The translations under genes and the position numbers were made by a program. A stretch of 64,000 bases of DNA from Caballeronia pedi (GTDB lineage: Bacteria > Pseudomonadota > Gammaproteobacteria > Burkholderiales > Burkholderiaceae), in the NCBI RefSeq assembly GCF_001544915.2, contig NZ_FCOE02000006.1:124001-188000 (forward strand), read 5' to 3'. Of the stretch, positions 33,647 to 43,038 are shown one piece after another. Under the pieces are notes generated by a model that was not told the DNA's origin, searched no databases, and was given only the letters and a program-made list of their open reading frames with translations. How positions within the stretch are numbered: position 1 is the stretch's first letter; each line of letters begins with the position of its first letter.

Positions 33647-35171
33647 ATCCGCGCCGCCCATGCGAATGCGTTGCACCATCTCCGGTCTGCGCGATGGCGG
33701 CGGGCAGATCGAAGCGAAACGTCGTGCCGCCGATGCCTGCCGTATCGATCAGTCGAATCTGGCTGCCGTGCAATTGCAGCATGCGCTGCACGATAAGCAA
33801 GCCTAGCCCTCCACCGTGCGCGCCGCCGGATGCGAACGGGCGCTGAAAGAGCGCATCGCGCATTGCGGGAGCAATGCCCGGTCCTGTGTCGCTGATCGTG
33901 ACCTCGACCCTGTCCGCATGTTCGCCCGCGTTCGCAAGCGTCACGTTCACCGTGCCTTGCGCGGGCGTGTGACGTATCGCGTTGTCGAGCAGATTGGTGA
34001 GCACGCGCTCGATCATGCCCACGTCCGCCATCACGGCGACGAGACGCGGCGCAATGTGCGCATCGAGCCGCACGCCGCGCGATTGCGCGGGCAACTCGAA
34101 CTTCTCGAACACGTCCTGCACGAGATCGGCCAGCGAGAACGGTTCGGCTTCCGGCGCGACCATGCCATGTTCGAGCTTCGCGAGTTCGAACAGCGACTGC
34201 GCGAGATGGCCGACCTTCGCGCTCTGCGCGAGCGCAATCGACAGATAGCGGCGGCGATCGGATTCGGGAAGCGAATCGGCCTTGAGCGAAAGCGTCTCCA
34301 GATAGCCGTGCAGCGACGACAGCGGCGTGCGCAGATCGTGCGAGATATTGGCGACCATCTCGCGCCGCTCACGGTCCTGCTGGCCGAGCGCGCGCCATTG
34401 CTCGCCGATGCGCTCGGCCATCTGCGCGAATGCGCTTTCGAGCACGGCGATCTCGTCGCGCTCGCCGCTCTGGTCGACGTGACGCTTAGAGAGCATGGGC
34501 GGTTCCGCCGGCGCACCGCGCGCGTCGAACTTGCGCATCGCTTCGGTGAGTCGACGCAAAGGCCGCGTGACGAGCCCGAACGCGACCACGCCAGCGACGA
34601 GCCCGAGCAGCGTGACGAGTCCCATCGATGCGAGCGTCGTGCGCAACACCGCGCTCGCCGATGCCTTCGCGGCCAGCGCATCGTGCTCCTCGCCGAGCAG
34701 CACGACATAGACATAGCCGAAGGGCGGCTTGCCCGGCGCGGCGAGCGGCGCGGCGCTGAAGACTTTGCGGTTGTCGTCGCTGCGCGGATCGTCGCCGAGT
34801 ATCGGCAAGGGATCGCCGTCGAGAAATTTGCGCACCGGCGCGAGATCGACATGATCGCGTTTGAGATGGCCGGGCGGCGCATCGTCGGCGCGAATGCGGC
34901 CTGTGCTGTCGAGCAGATAGACCTCGACGCTCGGATTCACCACCATCAGCTGACTGAAGAGACGGCGCACGGCGGGCGCGTCGATATCGTTCGCATCGGC
35001 AAGCGAGTTATCGCGCGCGATGTGCGCCGCGAGCCCGCGCGACAGGCTTTGAATGACCTCTTTCTCGCGCAGGTCGCTCGCGCGAATCTGCAACCACGCC
35101 GACGCGCCGCAGCACGCGAGCAGCAGCACGCAGAACACCGCGAAAAGCCGTTGCGACAGCGTGAGCTTCAC
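33645..35171 (-). CDS. Membrane sensor histidine kinase
   Basis: A 508-residue PhoR/BaeS-type kinase: N-terminal membrane helix (about 8-28), periplasmic sensor loop to about 165, second helix (about 170-195), HAMP, phospho-acceptor H in NISHDLRTPLSSL, and ATPase domain with NLLDNAIRHTP and GGGLGLLIV. It overlaps the response regulator stop by four bases, so the two are cotranscribed. The pair is divergent from the exported Msr operon; a sensor for periplasmic oxidants is a reasonable guess but not shown. Confidence 0.88.
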   Translation of the reverse strand: MKLTLSQRLFAVFCVLLLACCGASAWLQIRASDLREKEVIQSLSRGLAAHIARDNSLADANDIDAPAVRRLFSQLMVVNPSVEVYLLDSTGRIRADDAPPGHLKRDHVDLAPVRKFLDGDPLPILGDDPRSDDNRKVFSAAPLAAPGKPPFGYVYVVLLGEEHDALAAKASASAVLRTTLASMGLVTLLGLVAGVVAFGLVTRPLRRLTEAMRKFDARGAPAEPPMLSKRHVDQSGERDEIAVLESAFAQMAERIGEQWRALGQQDRERREMVANISHDLRTPLSSLHGYLETLSLKADSLPESDRRRYLSIALAQSAKVGHLAQSLFELAKLEHGMVAPEAEPFSLADLVQDVFEKFELPAQSRGVRLDAHIAPRLVAVMADVGMIERVLTNLLDNAIRHTPAQGTVNVTLANAGEHADRVEVTISDTGPGIAPAMRDALFQRPFASGGAHGGGLGLLIVQRMLQLHGSQIRLIDTAGIGGTTFRFDLPAAIAQTGDGATHSHGRRG

Positions 35172-35899
35172 GGCGCGCCATCCTTGCTGTCGGGCGTCTG
35201 CGTCACGAGCTTATAACCGTGCCCCCACACCGTGAGAATGCGCTTCGGATCGGCGGCGTCCTTTTCCACTTTCGCGCGCAGCCGGTTGATATGCGTGTTG
35301 ACGGTGTGCTCGTAGCCTTCATGCCGATAGCCCCACACCGCATTGAGCAGGTCCATGCGCGAGAACACCTTGCCCGGATGACGCGCGAAGTGATACAGCA
35401 GATCGAATTCGCGCGGCGTGAGTTCGATACGCGCGCCGTCGACCCACGCTTCGCGCGCGAGCGGGTCCATGGCGATGCCCGCGACTTCGATGCGCCCGGT
35501 CTCCAGCCGCGAATCCTTCGCGACGGCATCGACACGGCGCAACAGCGCCTTCACACGCGCGACGAGTTCCAGCACGGAAAACGGCTTGGCAAGATAGTCA
35601 TCCGCGCCGAGTTCGAGGCCGAGAATGCGATGCACCTCACTCGAACGCGCGCTCGTGATGATGATCGGCGTATAGCGCGTCATCGCGCGGGCGCGGCGGC
35701 AGATTTCGAGGCCATCGACGCCGGGCAGCATCAGGTCCAGGATCAGCGCGTCCCAGCCGCCCTGTTCGAGCAGGCGCAACCCTTCGGCGCCGTCCGCGCT
35801 ATGCACGACTTCATAGCGCTCGTCGCGCAGATGGAGACTCAGCACATCGGCGATATGCATATCGTCTTCGACGATCAGAATGCGTTTCGGATGATCCAT
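35168..35899 (-). CDS. OmpR-family response regulator
   Basis: A 243-residue regulator with the receiver (IVEDDMHIADVL, phospho-acceptor in LILDLMLPGVDG, then ITSARS and KPFSVLEL) and a winged-helix domain (LTPREFDLLYHFARHPGKVF, HTVNTHINRLRAKVEKD). It forms a two-component system with the kinase gene that it overlaps. The divergent msrB-dipZ-msrA operon begins 185 bases away and is the most likely target. Confidence 0.9.
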   Translation of the reverse strand: MDHPKRILIVEDDMHIADVLSLHLRDERYEVVHSADGAEGLRLLEQGGWDALILDLMLPGVDGLEICRRARAMTRYTPIIITSARSSEVHRILGLELGADDYLAKPFSVLELVARVKALLRRVDAVAKDSRLETGRIEVAGIAMDPLAREAWVDGARIELTPREFDLLYHFARHPGKVFSRMDLLNAVWGYRHEGYEHTVNTHINRLRAKVEKDAADPKRILTVWGHGYKLVTQTPDSKDGAP

Positions 35900-36084
35900 G
35901 AACGAATGACATCGACGGACGGTAAAAAATGCGCGCTATCCGCAGAACAAAGCGACGGGCGTCCGTGCCATTGTGCAGAAAAGCGCGCGGCCAAGTATCA
36001 CATTTAATTTAACTTTCGGTGAGGACTCGGGGATACGCGCGCGACTACGATGCGGCTAACCCACTCGAAAACGAGGAGTGCATC

Positions 36085-36600
36085 ATGCAAACACGCCGCC
36101 GCTTTCTTTTGACGGGCGCCGCCGCCGCGGCCGCCGCGTTCGCCTTCGGCGGGCGTCTGCGCGCGCTCGCGGCCGGCGGCGAAGCGCCCGCGCCGCCGCA
36201 GGAACGCTTCGAAATCGTTCATACCGATGACGAATGGCATCGCCTGCTCGATCCCCGGCAATTCGACGTGTTGCGCCGCGAAGGCACCGAACGTCCCTAT
36301 ACGAGCCCGCTGAACGATGAACATCGCGCCGGCACGTTCGAGTGCGCGGGATGCAAGCTCGCGGTGTTCTCGTCGCGCACCAAGTTCGATAGCCACACGG
36401 GCTGGCCGAGTTTCTGGGCGCCGCTCGATCATGCGGTCGCGACACGCATCGACGGTTCGTTCGGCGTCGTGCGCACGGAAGTGCATTGCCGCCGCTGCGG
36501 CGGTCATCTGGGCCACGTGTTCGATGACGGCCCGAAGCCCACGGGCCTGCGCTACTGCATGAACGGCATCGCGATGAATTTCACGCCGGGCGCGGCATAA
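36085..36600 (+). CDS. msrB: Tat-exported peptide methionine-R-sulfoxide reductase
   Basis: A 171-residue protein with a twin-arginine signal (T3-RRRFLL followed by an alanine-rich stretch) and a complete MsrB domain: zinc cysteines C87, C90, C135, C138, the TGWPSFW motif and catalytic C158 in RYCMNG. It reduces methionine-R-sulfoxide in periplasmic proteins. Tat export suits a zinc enzyme that folds before export. It is the first gene of an msrB-dipZ-msrA operon; the start at 36085 has a GAGGAG site. Confidence 0.92.
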   Translation: MQTRRRFLLTGAAAAAAAFAFGGRLRALAAGGEAPAPPQERFEIVHTDDEWHRLLDPRQFDVLRREGTERPYTSPLNDEHRAGTFECAGCKLAVFSSRTKFDSHTGWPSFWAPLDHAVATRIDGSFGVVRTEVHCRRCGGHLGHVFDDGPKPTGLRYCMNGIAMNFTPGAA

Positions 36601-36640
36601 AGCGCCCTCACCCAACGATCAACCTCGACCCGACACCATC

Positions 36641-38464
36641 ATGTTGCTCATCGTCCTTGCCTATCTCGGCGGCGCGCTGACGATTCTCAGTCCGTGCATC
36701 CTGCCGGTGCTTCCCTTCGTGTTCTCGCGCGCGGATCAGCCGTTCGTGAAGAGCGGCCTGCCATTGCTCGCGGGCATGGGCCTGACGTTCGCCGTAGTCG
36801 CCACGCTCGCGGCGGTCGGCGGCGGCTGGGTCACACAGGCCAATCAATACGGCCGCTGGGCCGCCATCGCGCTGCTTGCGATCTTCGGGCTCACGCTGCT
36901 GTTGCCGAGCCTCGCCGAGCGCGTGATGCATCCGCTCGTCAGCGCGGGCAATCGGCTCACCGCGTTCGCGCAGCGAGGCGACGGCAAGACGAGCGCGGGC
37001 GGTTCGTTCGTGCTCGGCATCGCGACGGGGCTTTTGTGGGCGCCGTGCGCGGGCCCGATCCTCGGCCTCGTGCTGACGGGCGCGGCACTCAATGGCGCGA
37101 GCGTCGGCACCACGCTGTTGCTGCTTGCCTACGCCCTGGGCGCGGCGACCTCGCTTGCAGTCGCCTTGCTGATCGGCGGACGCGTATTCGCCGCGATGAA
37201 GCGCTCGCTCGGCGCGGGCGAATGGGTGCGGCGCGGCATCGGCGCGGCGATGCTGGTCGGGGTCGTCGCGATCGGGCTCGGGCTGGACACCGGCGTGCTC
37301 GCGCGCGTGTCGACGGTGGCGACGTCAGGCATCGAACAGCAGCTCGTCGACCATCTTTCGAATCGAAACAACGGCGCGATGATGATGTCCGCCAACGCGA
37401 ACGCGAACCGCGATGACAGCGCGCCCGCGATGATGCGCGCCAGCACCGAACCGCCGAAGTCCCCGAATCCCGCGCCCTTGCCCGTGGAAGGCGCGTTGCC
37501 GCCGCTGGACGGCGCGGTGCAGTGGATCAACTCGCCGCCGCTCACGAAGGAAGCGTTGCGCGGCAAGGTGGTATTGCTCGATGTATGGACGTATTCGTGC
37601 ATCAATTGCCTGCGCACGCTGCCGTATCTGAAGAGCTGGGCGCAGAAGTATCGCGATCAGGGGCTCGTGGTGATCGGCGTACATGCGCCGGAGTTCGCGT
37701 TCGAGCGCAATGCCGACAACGTGAAGAAGGCGGTCCAGGATCTCGGTATCGATTATCCCGTCGCGATCGACAATAACTTTGCAATCTGGCGCGCACTGAA
37801 CAATCAATATTGGCCGGCGCATTATTTCATCGATGCACAGGGCAATATCCGTTATCACCACTTCGGCGAGGGCGATTACGCGCACTCCGAGCATGTGATC
37901 CAGCAGTTGCTCGCCGAAGCGGGCCACGGCGCGCCGCCCGCGATGGCGATGGCCGCGAAAGCCGGCGACGACGCCATCGGTCAGGGTGCGATGATGCAGG
38001 CCGACAACGCGGACATGCGTTCGCCCGAAACGTATATTGGCTATGAGCGCGCGGAGCAGTTCATGTCGCCGGGCGGAGAAGCGGCGGATCGGCTCCACGA
38101 CTACGCCGCGCCGAAGTCGCTCGATGTCAACGACTGGGGACTCGCGGGCGTATGGAAAGTCGGCGCGGAGCATGCAACGCTCGAAGGCGCGACGGGCCGC
38201 ATCGTGTACCGCTTTCATGCGCGCGATCTGCACCTCGTGCTCGGACCGACGAAGGACGGCAAGCCGGTGCGGTTTCGCGTGAGTATCGACGGCGCGGCGC
38301 CGGGCGCCTCGCACGGCAGCGACGTGCAGGCCGATGGAACAGGGACCGTGACCGAGCAACGCCTCTATCAGCTCGTGCGGCAGACGGGCCCGGTTGCGGA
38401 TCGCACCTTCACGATCGAGTTTCTCGACCCCGGTGTCGAGGCCTACGCATTCACCTTCGGTTGA
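36641..38464 (+). CDS. dipZ: DipZ-like CcdA-thioredoxin fusion
   Basis: A 607-residue inner-membrane protein: N-terminal CcdA/DsbD-beta-like membrane domain (about 1-230, cysteine motifs LSPCILPVLPF and APCAGPILGL), a periplasmic thioredoxin-like domain with C320-I-N-C323 in DVWTYSCINCLRT, and a C-terminal beta-rich domain. DipZ-type proteins move reducing power from cytoplasmic thioredoxin across the membrane. Placed between msrB and msrA, it probably recharges both exported sulfoxide reductases. It begins 40 bases after msrB. Confidence 0.9.
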   Translation: MLLIVLAYLGGALTILSPCILPVLPFVFSRADQPFVKSGLPLLAGMGLTFAVVATLAAVGGGWVTQANQYGRWAAIALLAIFGLTLLLPSLAERVMHPLVSAGNRLTAFAQRGDGKTSAGGSFVLGIATGLLWAPCAGPILGLVLTGAALNGASVGTTLLLLAYALGAATSLAVALLIGGRVFAAMKRSLGAGEWVRRGIGAAMLVGVVAIGLGLDTGVLARVSTVATSGIEQQLVDHLSNRNNGAMMMSANANANRDDSAPAMMRASTEPPKSPNPAPLPVEGALPPLDGAVQWINSPPLTKEALRGKVVLLDVWTYSCINCLRTLPYLKSWAQKYRDQGLVVIGVHAPEFAFERNADNVKKAVQDLGIDYPVAIDNNFAIWRALNNQYWPAHYFIDAQGNIRYHHFGEGDYAHSEHVIQQLLAEAGHGAPPAMAMAAKAGDDAIGQGAMMQADNADMRSPETYIGYERAEQFMSPGGEAADRLHDYAAPKSLDVNDWGLAGVWKVGAEHATLEGATGRIVYRFHARDLHLVLGPTKDGKPVRFRVSIDGAAPGASHGSDVQADGTGTVTEQRLYQLVRQTGPVADRTFTIEFLDPGVEAYAFTFG

Positions 38465-38479
38465 ACCTGAGGAGCAGAC

Positions 38480-39193
38480 ATGTTGAAAACCACCAGCAAG
38501 ACGTTCAAGGCCGCGAGCGTGGCCGTGCTGTTCGCCGGCGCGTTCGCCTTGCAGCGCGCCGCGCATTCCAGCGAGAATGCCGTGAAGATTCCACCGCCCG
38601 CGCACGACGAAACCGCAGGCGCCGTGCATACCGAAACCGCCGTGTTCGCGGGCGGCTGCTTCTGGGGCGTGCAAGGCGTGTTTCAGCACGTGCGCGGCGT
38701 GAAGGAAGTGATGTCGGGTTATGCGGGCGGCGCGGCGAACACGGCGCAATACGAACGCGTGAGCGAAGGCGATACGGGTCACGCGGAATCGGTGCGCATC
38801 AGCTACGATCCGGCGCAGGTCTCTTATGGCAAGCTCCTGCAGATCTTCTTTTCGGTCGCGCATAACCCGACCGAACTGAACTATCAGGGCCCGGACCACG
38901 GCACGCAGTATCGCTCGGCGGTGTTTCCGACCAGCGCAGCGCAACGCGACATCGTCAATGCCTATGTCGCGCAGCTCGACAAGGCGCACGTGTATGGCGG
39001 CAAGATCGTCACGAAGATCGAGGACTACAAGGGTTTCTATCCGGCTGAAGGCTATCACCAGAACTATCTGACGCAGCATCCGGACAGCCCGTATATCGCG
39101 ATCAACGATCTGCCGAAGGTCGCGAATCTCAAGCAGATGTTCCCGGATGCGTATCGTCAGGACGCGGTGCTCGTGTCGGTCGCGTCCAGATAG
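38480..39193 (+). CDS. msrA: Exported peptide methionine-S-sulfoxide reductase
   Basis: A 237-residue MsrA with an N-terminal hydrophobic export segment (about residues 10-28) and the catalytic motif G59-C60-FWG. Downstream GYAGG, HAESVRISYDP and the C-terminal HQNYL region match the family. It reduces methionine-S-sulfoxide, complementing MsrB, and it is 15 bases after dipZ in one operon. The 3' end overlaps the convergent aminotransferase gene by 37 bases. Confidence 0.9.
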   Translation: MLKTTSKTFKAASVAVLFAGAFALQRAAHSSENAVKIPPPAHDETAGAVHTETAVFAGGCFWGVQGVFQHVRGVKEVMSGYAGGAANTAQYERVSEGDTGHAESVRISYDPAQVSYGKLLQIFFSVAHNPTELNYQGPDHGTQYRSAVFPTSAAQRDIVNAYVAQLDKAHVYGGKIVTKIEDYKGFYPAEGYHQNYLTQHPDSPYIAINDLPKVANLKQMFPDAYRQDAVLVSVASR

Positions 39194-40284
39194 GTGTCGA
39201 GAATTGCGAGCACGTCGGGCATGTTGCGGCGGCCGAAGCCGAGGCGAACATGCGCGTCGCCGTGATCGATCAGTGTCGAAGGCAGCAGCAGCACGCCGGT
39301 GCGTTCGAGCAGTTCGGCGCTGAACCGCTCCGCGCCTGCGCGCTTCAATCGCACGAAGCCGATCGTGCCCGCGCGCGGACGATGCCATGCGAAGCGGTCC
39401 GCATGACGCGCGAAGAAATCGTCGAGCAGGCGCAGATTGGCGCGCACGATCGATACATTGCGTTCGATGAGCGCATCGGTGTGGCGCAGCGCGATCGCTG
39501 AAAGATACTCGCTCGGCGCGCTGTTGCTGATGGTGAGATAGTCCTTGAACGTGCTCATGCGCGCGAGCACTTGCGCGCTCTTCGTCGCGATCCAGCCGAG
39601 CCGCAGGCCGGCGAGTCCGTGTGTTTTCGAAAGCGCGCCGAGAGAAATCGCGCGCTCGTAGACATCGCATGCGGCGGGCAGGCGGTCGGCGGGATCGTGT
39701 TCTAGTCCGCGATACACCTCGTCGCTGAAAAGCCATAGACCGTGCTTGCGTGCGAAGGCGACGATCGCGTCGAACACCTCGCGCGACGGCAGATAGCCGG
39801 TCGGATTATGCGGCGCGCAGATCACGAGCGCACGCGTGGCGGGCGTGACGAGCGTTTCCAGTTCGTCCGGATCGAGCGCCCAGCCCGCTTCTTCGCGCGC
39901 CTTCCACGGCGACACGCTCACGCCCAGTGCCTCGGCCACCGAGTAATGCGACTGATAGCCGGGCATATGCACGATCACGTGATCGCCCGCCGTCAGCATC
40001 GTGTTCATGAACGAATAGATGGCTTCCTGCGCGCCCGTATGCACGATGATTTCATTTTCGCCGATTCGCTTGTAAAGGCTTGCGATCTCGCGACGCAGCG
40101 CCGGCGCGCCGGGGTATTCGGTATAGCCGAGCCATGTTTCGCGCAAACCGTCCATCGCGTCTGGTTCCAGGGCGAGCAATTCGCCGATCGACATCGATTC
40201 GGGATCGGAGCTGCACAGCAAATGCCGCGCGGTGAATTCGTGCTGCGCGAAGTAGCGTTCGAGTTTGAAGGGGTTGGGTTGCAT
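39157..40284 (-). CDS. PLP-dependent aminotransferase, class I/II
   Basis: A 375-residue fold-type I aminotransferase. The cofactor lysine is in SLGALSKTHGLAGLRLGW; HNPTG, SDEVYRGLE and a C-terminal RLGFGR arginine region complete the active site. The substrate is unknown; the divergent ArgP-like regulator suggests a basic amino acid. The start at MQPNPFKLERYF (40284) is preferred because the longer reading has no site or homology-like residues. Its 3' end runs 37 bases into the convergent msrA. Confidence 0.83.
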   Translation of the reverse strand: MQPNPFKLERYFAQHEFTARHLLCSSDPESMSIGELLALEPDAMDGLRETWLGYTEYPGAPALRREIASLYKRIGENEIIVHTGAQEAIYSFMNTMLTAGDHVIVHMPGYQSHYSVAEALGVSVSPWKAREEAGWALDPDELETLVTPATRALVICAPHNPTGYLPSREVFDAIVAFARKHGLWLFSDEVYRGLEHDPADRLPAACDVYERAISLGALSKTHGLAGLRLGWIATKSAQVLARMSTFKDYLTISNSAPSEYLSAIALRHTDALIERNVSIVRANLRLLDDFFARHADRFAWHRPRAGTIGFVRLKRAGAERFSAELLERTGVLLLPSTLIDHGDAHVRLGFGRRNMPDVLAILDTYLDATDTSTAS

Positions 40285-40378
40285 GGCGTGGCTTGATCGG
40301 GATCGAAGAAAGCCGTAGTCTGCTCTGCATCCGTACAATCAAAAAGCTAAACTGTCTAATCTCGATTAAGGAACGCTA

Positions 40379-41272
40379 ATGCTTGACTACGCCCTGCTCG
40401 ATGCGCTGCTCGCTGTCGTTCGCACCGGTTCCTTCGAGCGCGCGGCGCGCGATCTCAGCGTTACGCCTTCGGCGGTCTCGCAGCGCGTGAAGCTTCTGGA
40501 AGAGCGCGTGGGGAGCCTGCTCGTCAAGCGCGGTCAGCCGTGCGAGGCGACGGCGTCGGGCGCGCTGCTGTGCCGTCATACCGAACGCGTGCAACTGCTC
40601 GAAGCGGAACTGGGCGGGCGTATGCCGACCTTGCCGGGCACGCCGAGCGAGCGGCGCGCGAAGCTGCGCATCGCGGTGAACGACGACAGCATGAGCACAT
40701 GGTTCATCGACGCCGCAGCGGATTTCTGCATCGAACGCGAATTGATGCTCGATCTCGTCGTCGACGATCAGGATCACACCGCGCAGCGCATTCGCGAAGG
40801 CGATGTGCAAGGCGCGATCACCACGCAAGCGGAGCCCGTTCCCGGCTGGCGCGCAACGAAGCTCGGACGCATGCGCTATCGCGCAGTATGTTCGCCCGCG
40901 TATTTCGCGCGTCATTTTGCGGACGGTCTCACACGCGACGCGTTGCGCAGCGCGCCGTGCGTCAATTTCAACGAGAAGGACGAGTTGCAGAAACGCTTTA
41001 TCAAGCGCGTGAGCCGCGTGGATATCGAACCACCCGCGCATGTCGTGCCGCACGGCGAAGGTTTCGTGCGCGCGTGCACGTCGGGGCTTGCGTGGGGCAT
41101 GTGTCCGCAACGGCTAATCGCGCGGCAACTCGATAACGGCGAGCTCGTGGAGGTGTCGCCGGGATCGCGCTTCGATGTCGATCTTTACTGGCAAAGCTGG
41201 CGTCTCGCGCTCGGCTGGCTCGACGATTTAAGTGCGATGCTCAAGCATCGCGCCAAGAGCTTTCTCGACTGA
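40379..41272 (+). CDS. ArgP/LysG-like LysR regulator
   Basis: A 297-residue LysR protein with LLDALLAVVRTGSFERAARDLSVTPSAVSQRVKLLEER, the ArgP/LysG pattern. These usually sense lysine or arginine and activate a LysE-type exporter; here the divergent gene, 94 bases away, is an aminotransferase. The two are probably a regulator-target pair for amino-acid turnover. It converges on the DUF427 gene with a three-base gap. Confidence 0.85.
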   Translation: MLDYALLDALLAVVRTGSFERAARDLSVTPSAVSQRVKLLEERVGSLLVKRGQPCEATASGALLCRHTERVQLLEAELGGRMPTLPGTPSERRAKLRIAVNDDSMSTWFIDAAADFCIERELMLDLVVDDQDHTAQRIREGDVQGAITTQAEPVPGWRATKLGRMRYRAVCSPAYFARHFADGLTRDALRSAPCVNFNEKDELQKRFIKRVSRVDIEPPAHVVPHGEGFVRACTSGLAWGMCPQRLIARQLDNGELVEVSPGSRFDVDLYWQSWRLALGWLDDLSAMLKHRAKSFLD

Positions 41273-41275
41273 GTA

Positions 41276-41647
41276 TCAAGCGGTTTCGAACGAATCGACC
41301 CGGTCTTTATAGAACGCCAGATGATCCTTGATCGACGCAACGGCATCGTAAGGCGCTTTATAAGTCCACACGGCGTTGGCGGCCTTTTGTCCACCCGATG
41401 GAATGCTGTAATAGCTGCACTCGCCCTTGTAAGGGCAATACGTGGCGTGTGACGTGCGTTCCAGCTGCGACATGTCCACGTCCTTTCGCGGGACATATAA
41501 CACCTCAGGATACGATGCCTCGCGCAACGAAAGCGCTTCGGTCGAATCGGCGATGACACGCCCGCCTGCTTTCACGATCACGCGCGAGGAACTGCGCGTG
41601 ATCGTGATCGGATGATCGGGACCGGGGATCTTGACGGCTCTATCCAT
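41276..41647 (-). CDS. DUF427 protein
   Basis: A 123-residue single-domain protein with the conserved DUF427 segments ITRSSSRVIVKAGGRVIADS, PEVLYVPRKDVD and TYCPYKGECSYYS, and the C-terminal VWTYKAPYDAVASIKDHLAFY. The fold is a beta-tent; function is unknown. It is cytoplasmic and stands alone. Confidence 0.9.
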   Translation of the reverse strand: MDRAVKIPGPDHPITITRSSSRVIVKAGGRVIADSTEALSLREASYPEVLYVPRKDVDMSQLERTSHATYCPYKGECSYYSIPSGGQKAANAVWTYKAPYDAVASIKDHLAFYKDRVDSFETA

Positions 41648-41713
41648 GATTGTCTTCCAGCGAAGGGAAGAATCGATGGTAGCGCCGTTGCGCCGAACGC
41701 GCAGAACCCACCA

Positions 41714-42037
41714 TCATCGGCCGAAGTAGATGGGCTTGGTGCCGTCGTTGTTCATCGGCGGCATTGCGCGCATGCCCGCAGCCGATGCGCCGCCGGCCGC
41801 GCCGCCGTATGCATTCATGTCCGCGCTGTTCTGGCGCGACACGCGGCCTTCGGCAGCCTGAATATCCGCCGGATACGACGTGTTATTCGAGCGCGCCGGA
41901 TCATAACCCGCGGCTTCGACCTGCCGCAGATCCTGCTTCACTTGATCGCGCGTGAGCGACGAATCGGTTTGCGCGAACGAGAGCGCCGGCGCCACCACTA
42001 CAGCGGCGATGGCCACGGCCTTGACGAACGATTTCAT
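41714..42037 (-). CDS. Exported DUF4148 protein
   Basis: A 107-residue small exported protein. The signal peptide is over residues 1-22 (SFVKAVAIAAVVVAPALSFA), and the mature part has LTRDQVKQDLRQVEAAGYDP, which defines DUF4148, common in Burkholderiaceae. The rest is rich in Ala, Gly and Asn. Function unknown, possibly envelope stress related. The start has a GGAGGTT site. Confidence 0.88.
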   Translation of the reverse strand: MKSFVKAVAIAAVVVAPALSFAQTDSSLTRDQVKQDLRQVEAAGYDPARSNNTSYPADIQAAEGRVSRQNSADMNAYGGAAGGASAAGMRAMPPMNNDGTKPIYFGR

Positions 42038-42144
42038 GGTGAACCTCCGGATGTGTTGGGCTCCGCACGGTGTTTTCTGTGCGTGCTCCATGAATTCAGC
42101 ATCGCCCGTGCCAGCCCGTCCCTCGGTTCACCGCGAATCGCGGA

Positions 42145-43038
42145 CTATGACGTCTTGCTTTCAATCGCCTTGACGAGCACATGCAGCAGCCGATTCGCCG
42201 GCGTCGGTACGCCGAGCGCCTCGCCGCGCCGCACGATCAGCCCGTTCAGATGATCGATCTCGCTCGTCTTGCCGCGCGCCAGATCCTGCGCGGTCGATGA
42301 AAACTGGTTCGGCATCGTCTCCGCGATGCGGCGCACGGCGGCATCGACATCGCCGGGAATCGTCACGTTGTCGGCGCGGGCGACCGCGAGGCATTCATCG
42401 ACGACATCGCGCATCGCCCGCGTGACGCCCTCGCCCTGCACGAGCTTGCCGTACGGCATCTGCGTGATCGCGGACAGCGCGTTGTAGGCGCAATTCAGCA
42501 CGAGCTTGGCCCACAGCGCGCCGCGCACGTTGTCGGAGATCTCGGTCGGCACGCCCGCCGCCACGAATGTGCGGGCGACCTCATCGCTTTTCGTCGACGG
42601 CTCGATCACGAGTTCGCCGCGGCCGTTGTGCTTCACGTGCCCCGGCCCCGCCATTTCCGCCGCGACATACACCACCGCTGCCGCCGCTTCCTGCGGCAAC
42701 AGTTCGCGCAGTCGCTCGGCGTTTTCCACGCCGTTCTGCAGCGAGAGCAGCAGCGTGTCGCGTTCGAGCCAGGGTGCGAGCGCGTGCGCCGCGCTGTCGG
42801 TATCGGTGGATTTCACGCAGAACAGCACGAGCCCGGCGCCCTTCGCCGCGCTGGCTTCGGTGCTGGCGGACACGCGCACGCGCTCGTCGAAATGCTGTGT
42901 GTCGAGTCGCAAGCCATCGCGCCCGATCGCTTCGACGTGCTGCGGCCGCGCGATCAGCACGACCTCGTGACCTGCGCGCGCGAGCATGCCGCCGTAATAA
43001 CAACCGACAGCGCCCGCACCCATGACTGCGACTTTCAT
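42145..43038 (-). CDS. 2-dehydropantoate 2-reductase family protein
   Basis: A 297-residue ketopantoate reductase-like protein: NADP motif GAGAVGCYYG (residues 7-16), K in the VKSTDTD region, the FSLQNGVEN-like SLQNGVENAERL, and a C-terminal helical domain with LKLVLNCAYNALSAI-like WAKLVLNCAYNALSAI. The reaction would be NADPH reduction of 2-dehydropantoate in pantothenate synthesis, though several paralogues in Burkholderiaceae act on other 2-oxoacids. The start at MKVAVMGAGAVG is fixed by an AGGAGAAGCG site. Confidence 0.85.
   Translation of the reverse strand: MKVAVMGAGAVGCYYGGMLARAGHEVVLIARPQHVEAIGRDGLRLDTQHFDERVRVSASTEASAAKGAGLVLFCVKSTDTDSAAHALAPWLERDTLLLSLQNGVENAERLRELLPQEAAAAVVYVAAEMAGPGHVKHNGRGELVIEPSTKSDEVARTFVAAGVPTEISDNVRGALWAKLVLNCAYNALSAITQMPYGKLVQGEGVTRAMRDVVDECLAVARADNVTIPGDVDAAVRRIAETMPNQFSSTAQDLARGKTSEIDHLNGLIVRRGEALGVPTPANRLLHVLVKAIESKTS

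Noticed and set aside
33548..33796. An 82-codon frame crossing the terminator at 33620-33646
   Set aside because: It passes through a strong terminator and into the antisense of the kinase gene; composition is unconvincing.
37325..39736. A long open frame (803 codons) antisense to dipZ and msrA
   Set aside because: It is a mirror frame of high-G+C coding sequence, is rich in Arg/Ala/His without any domain, and lies opposite two clear genes.
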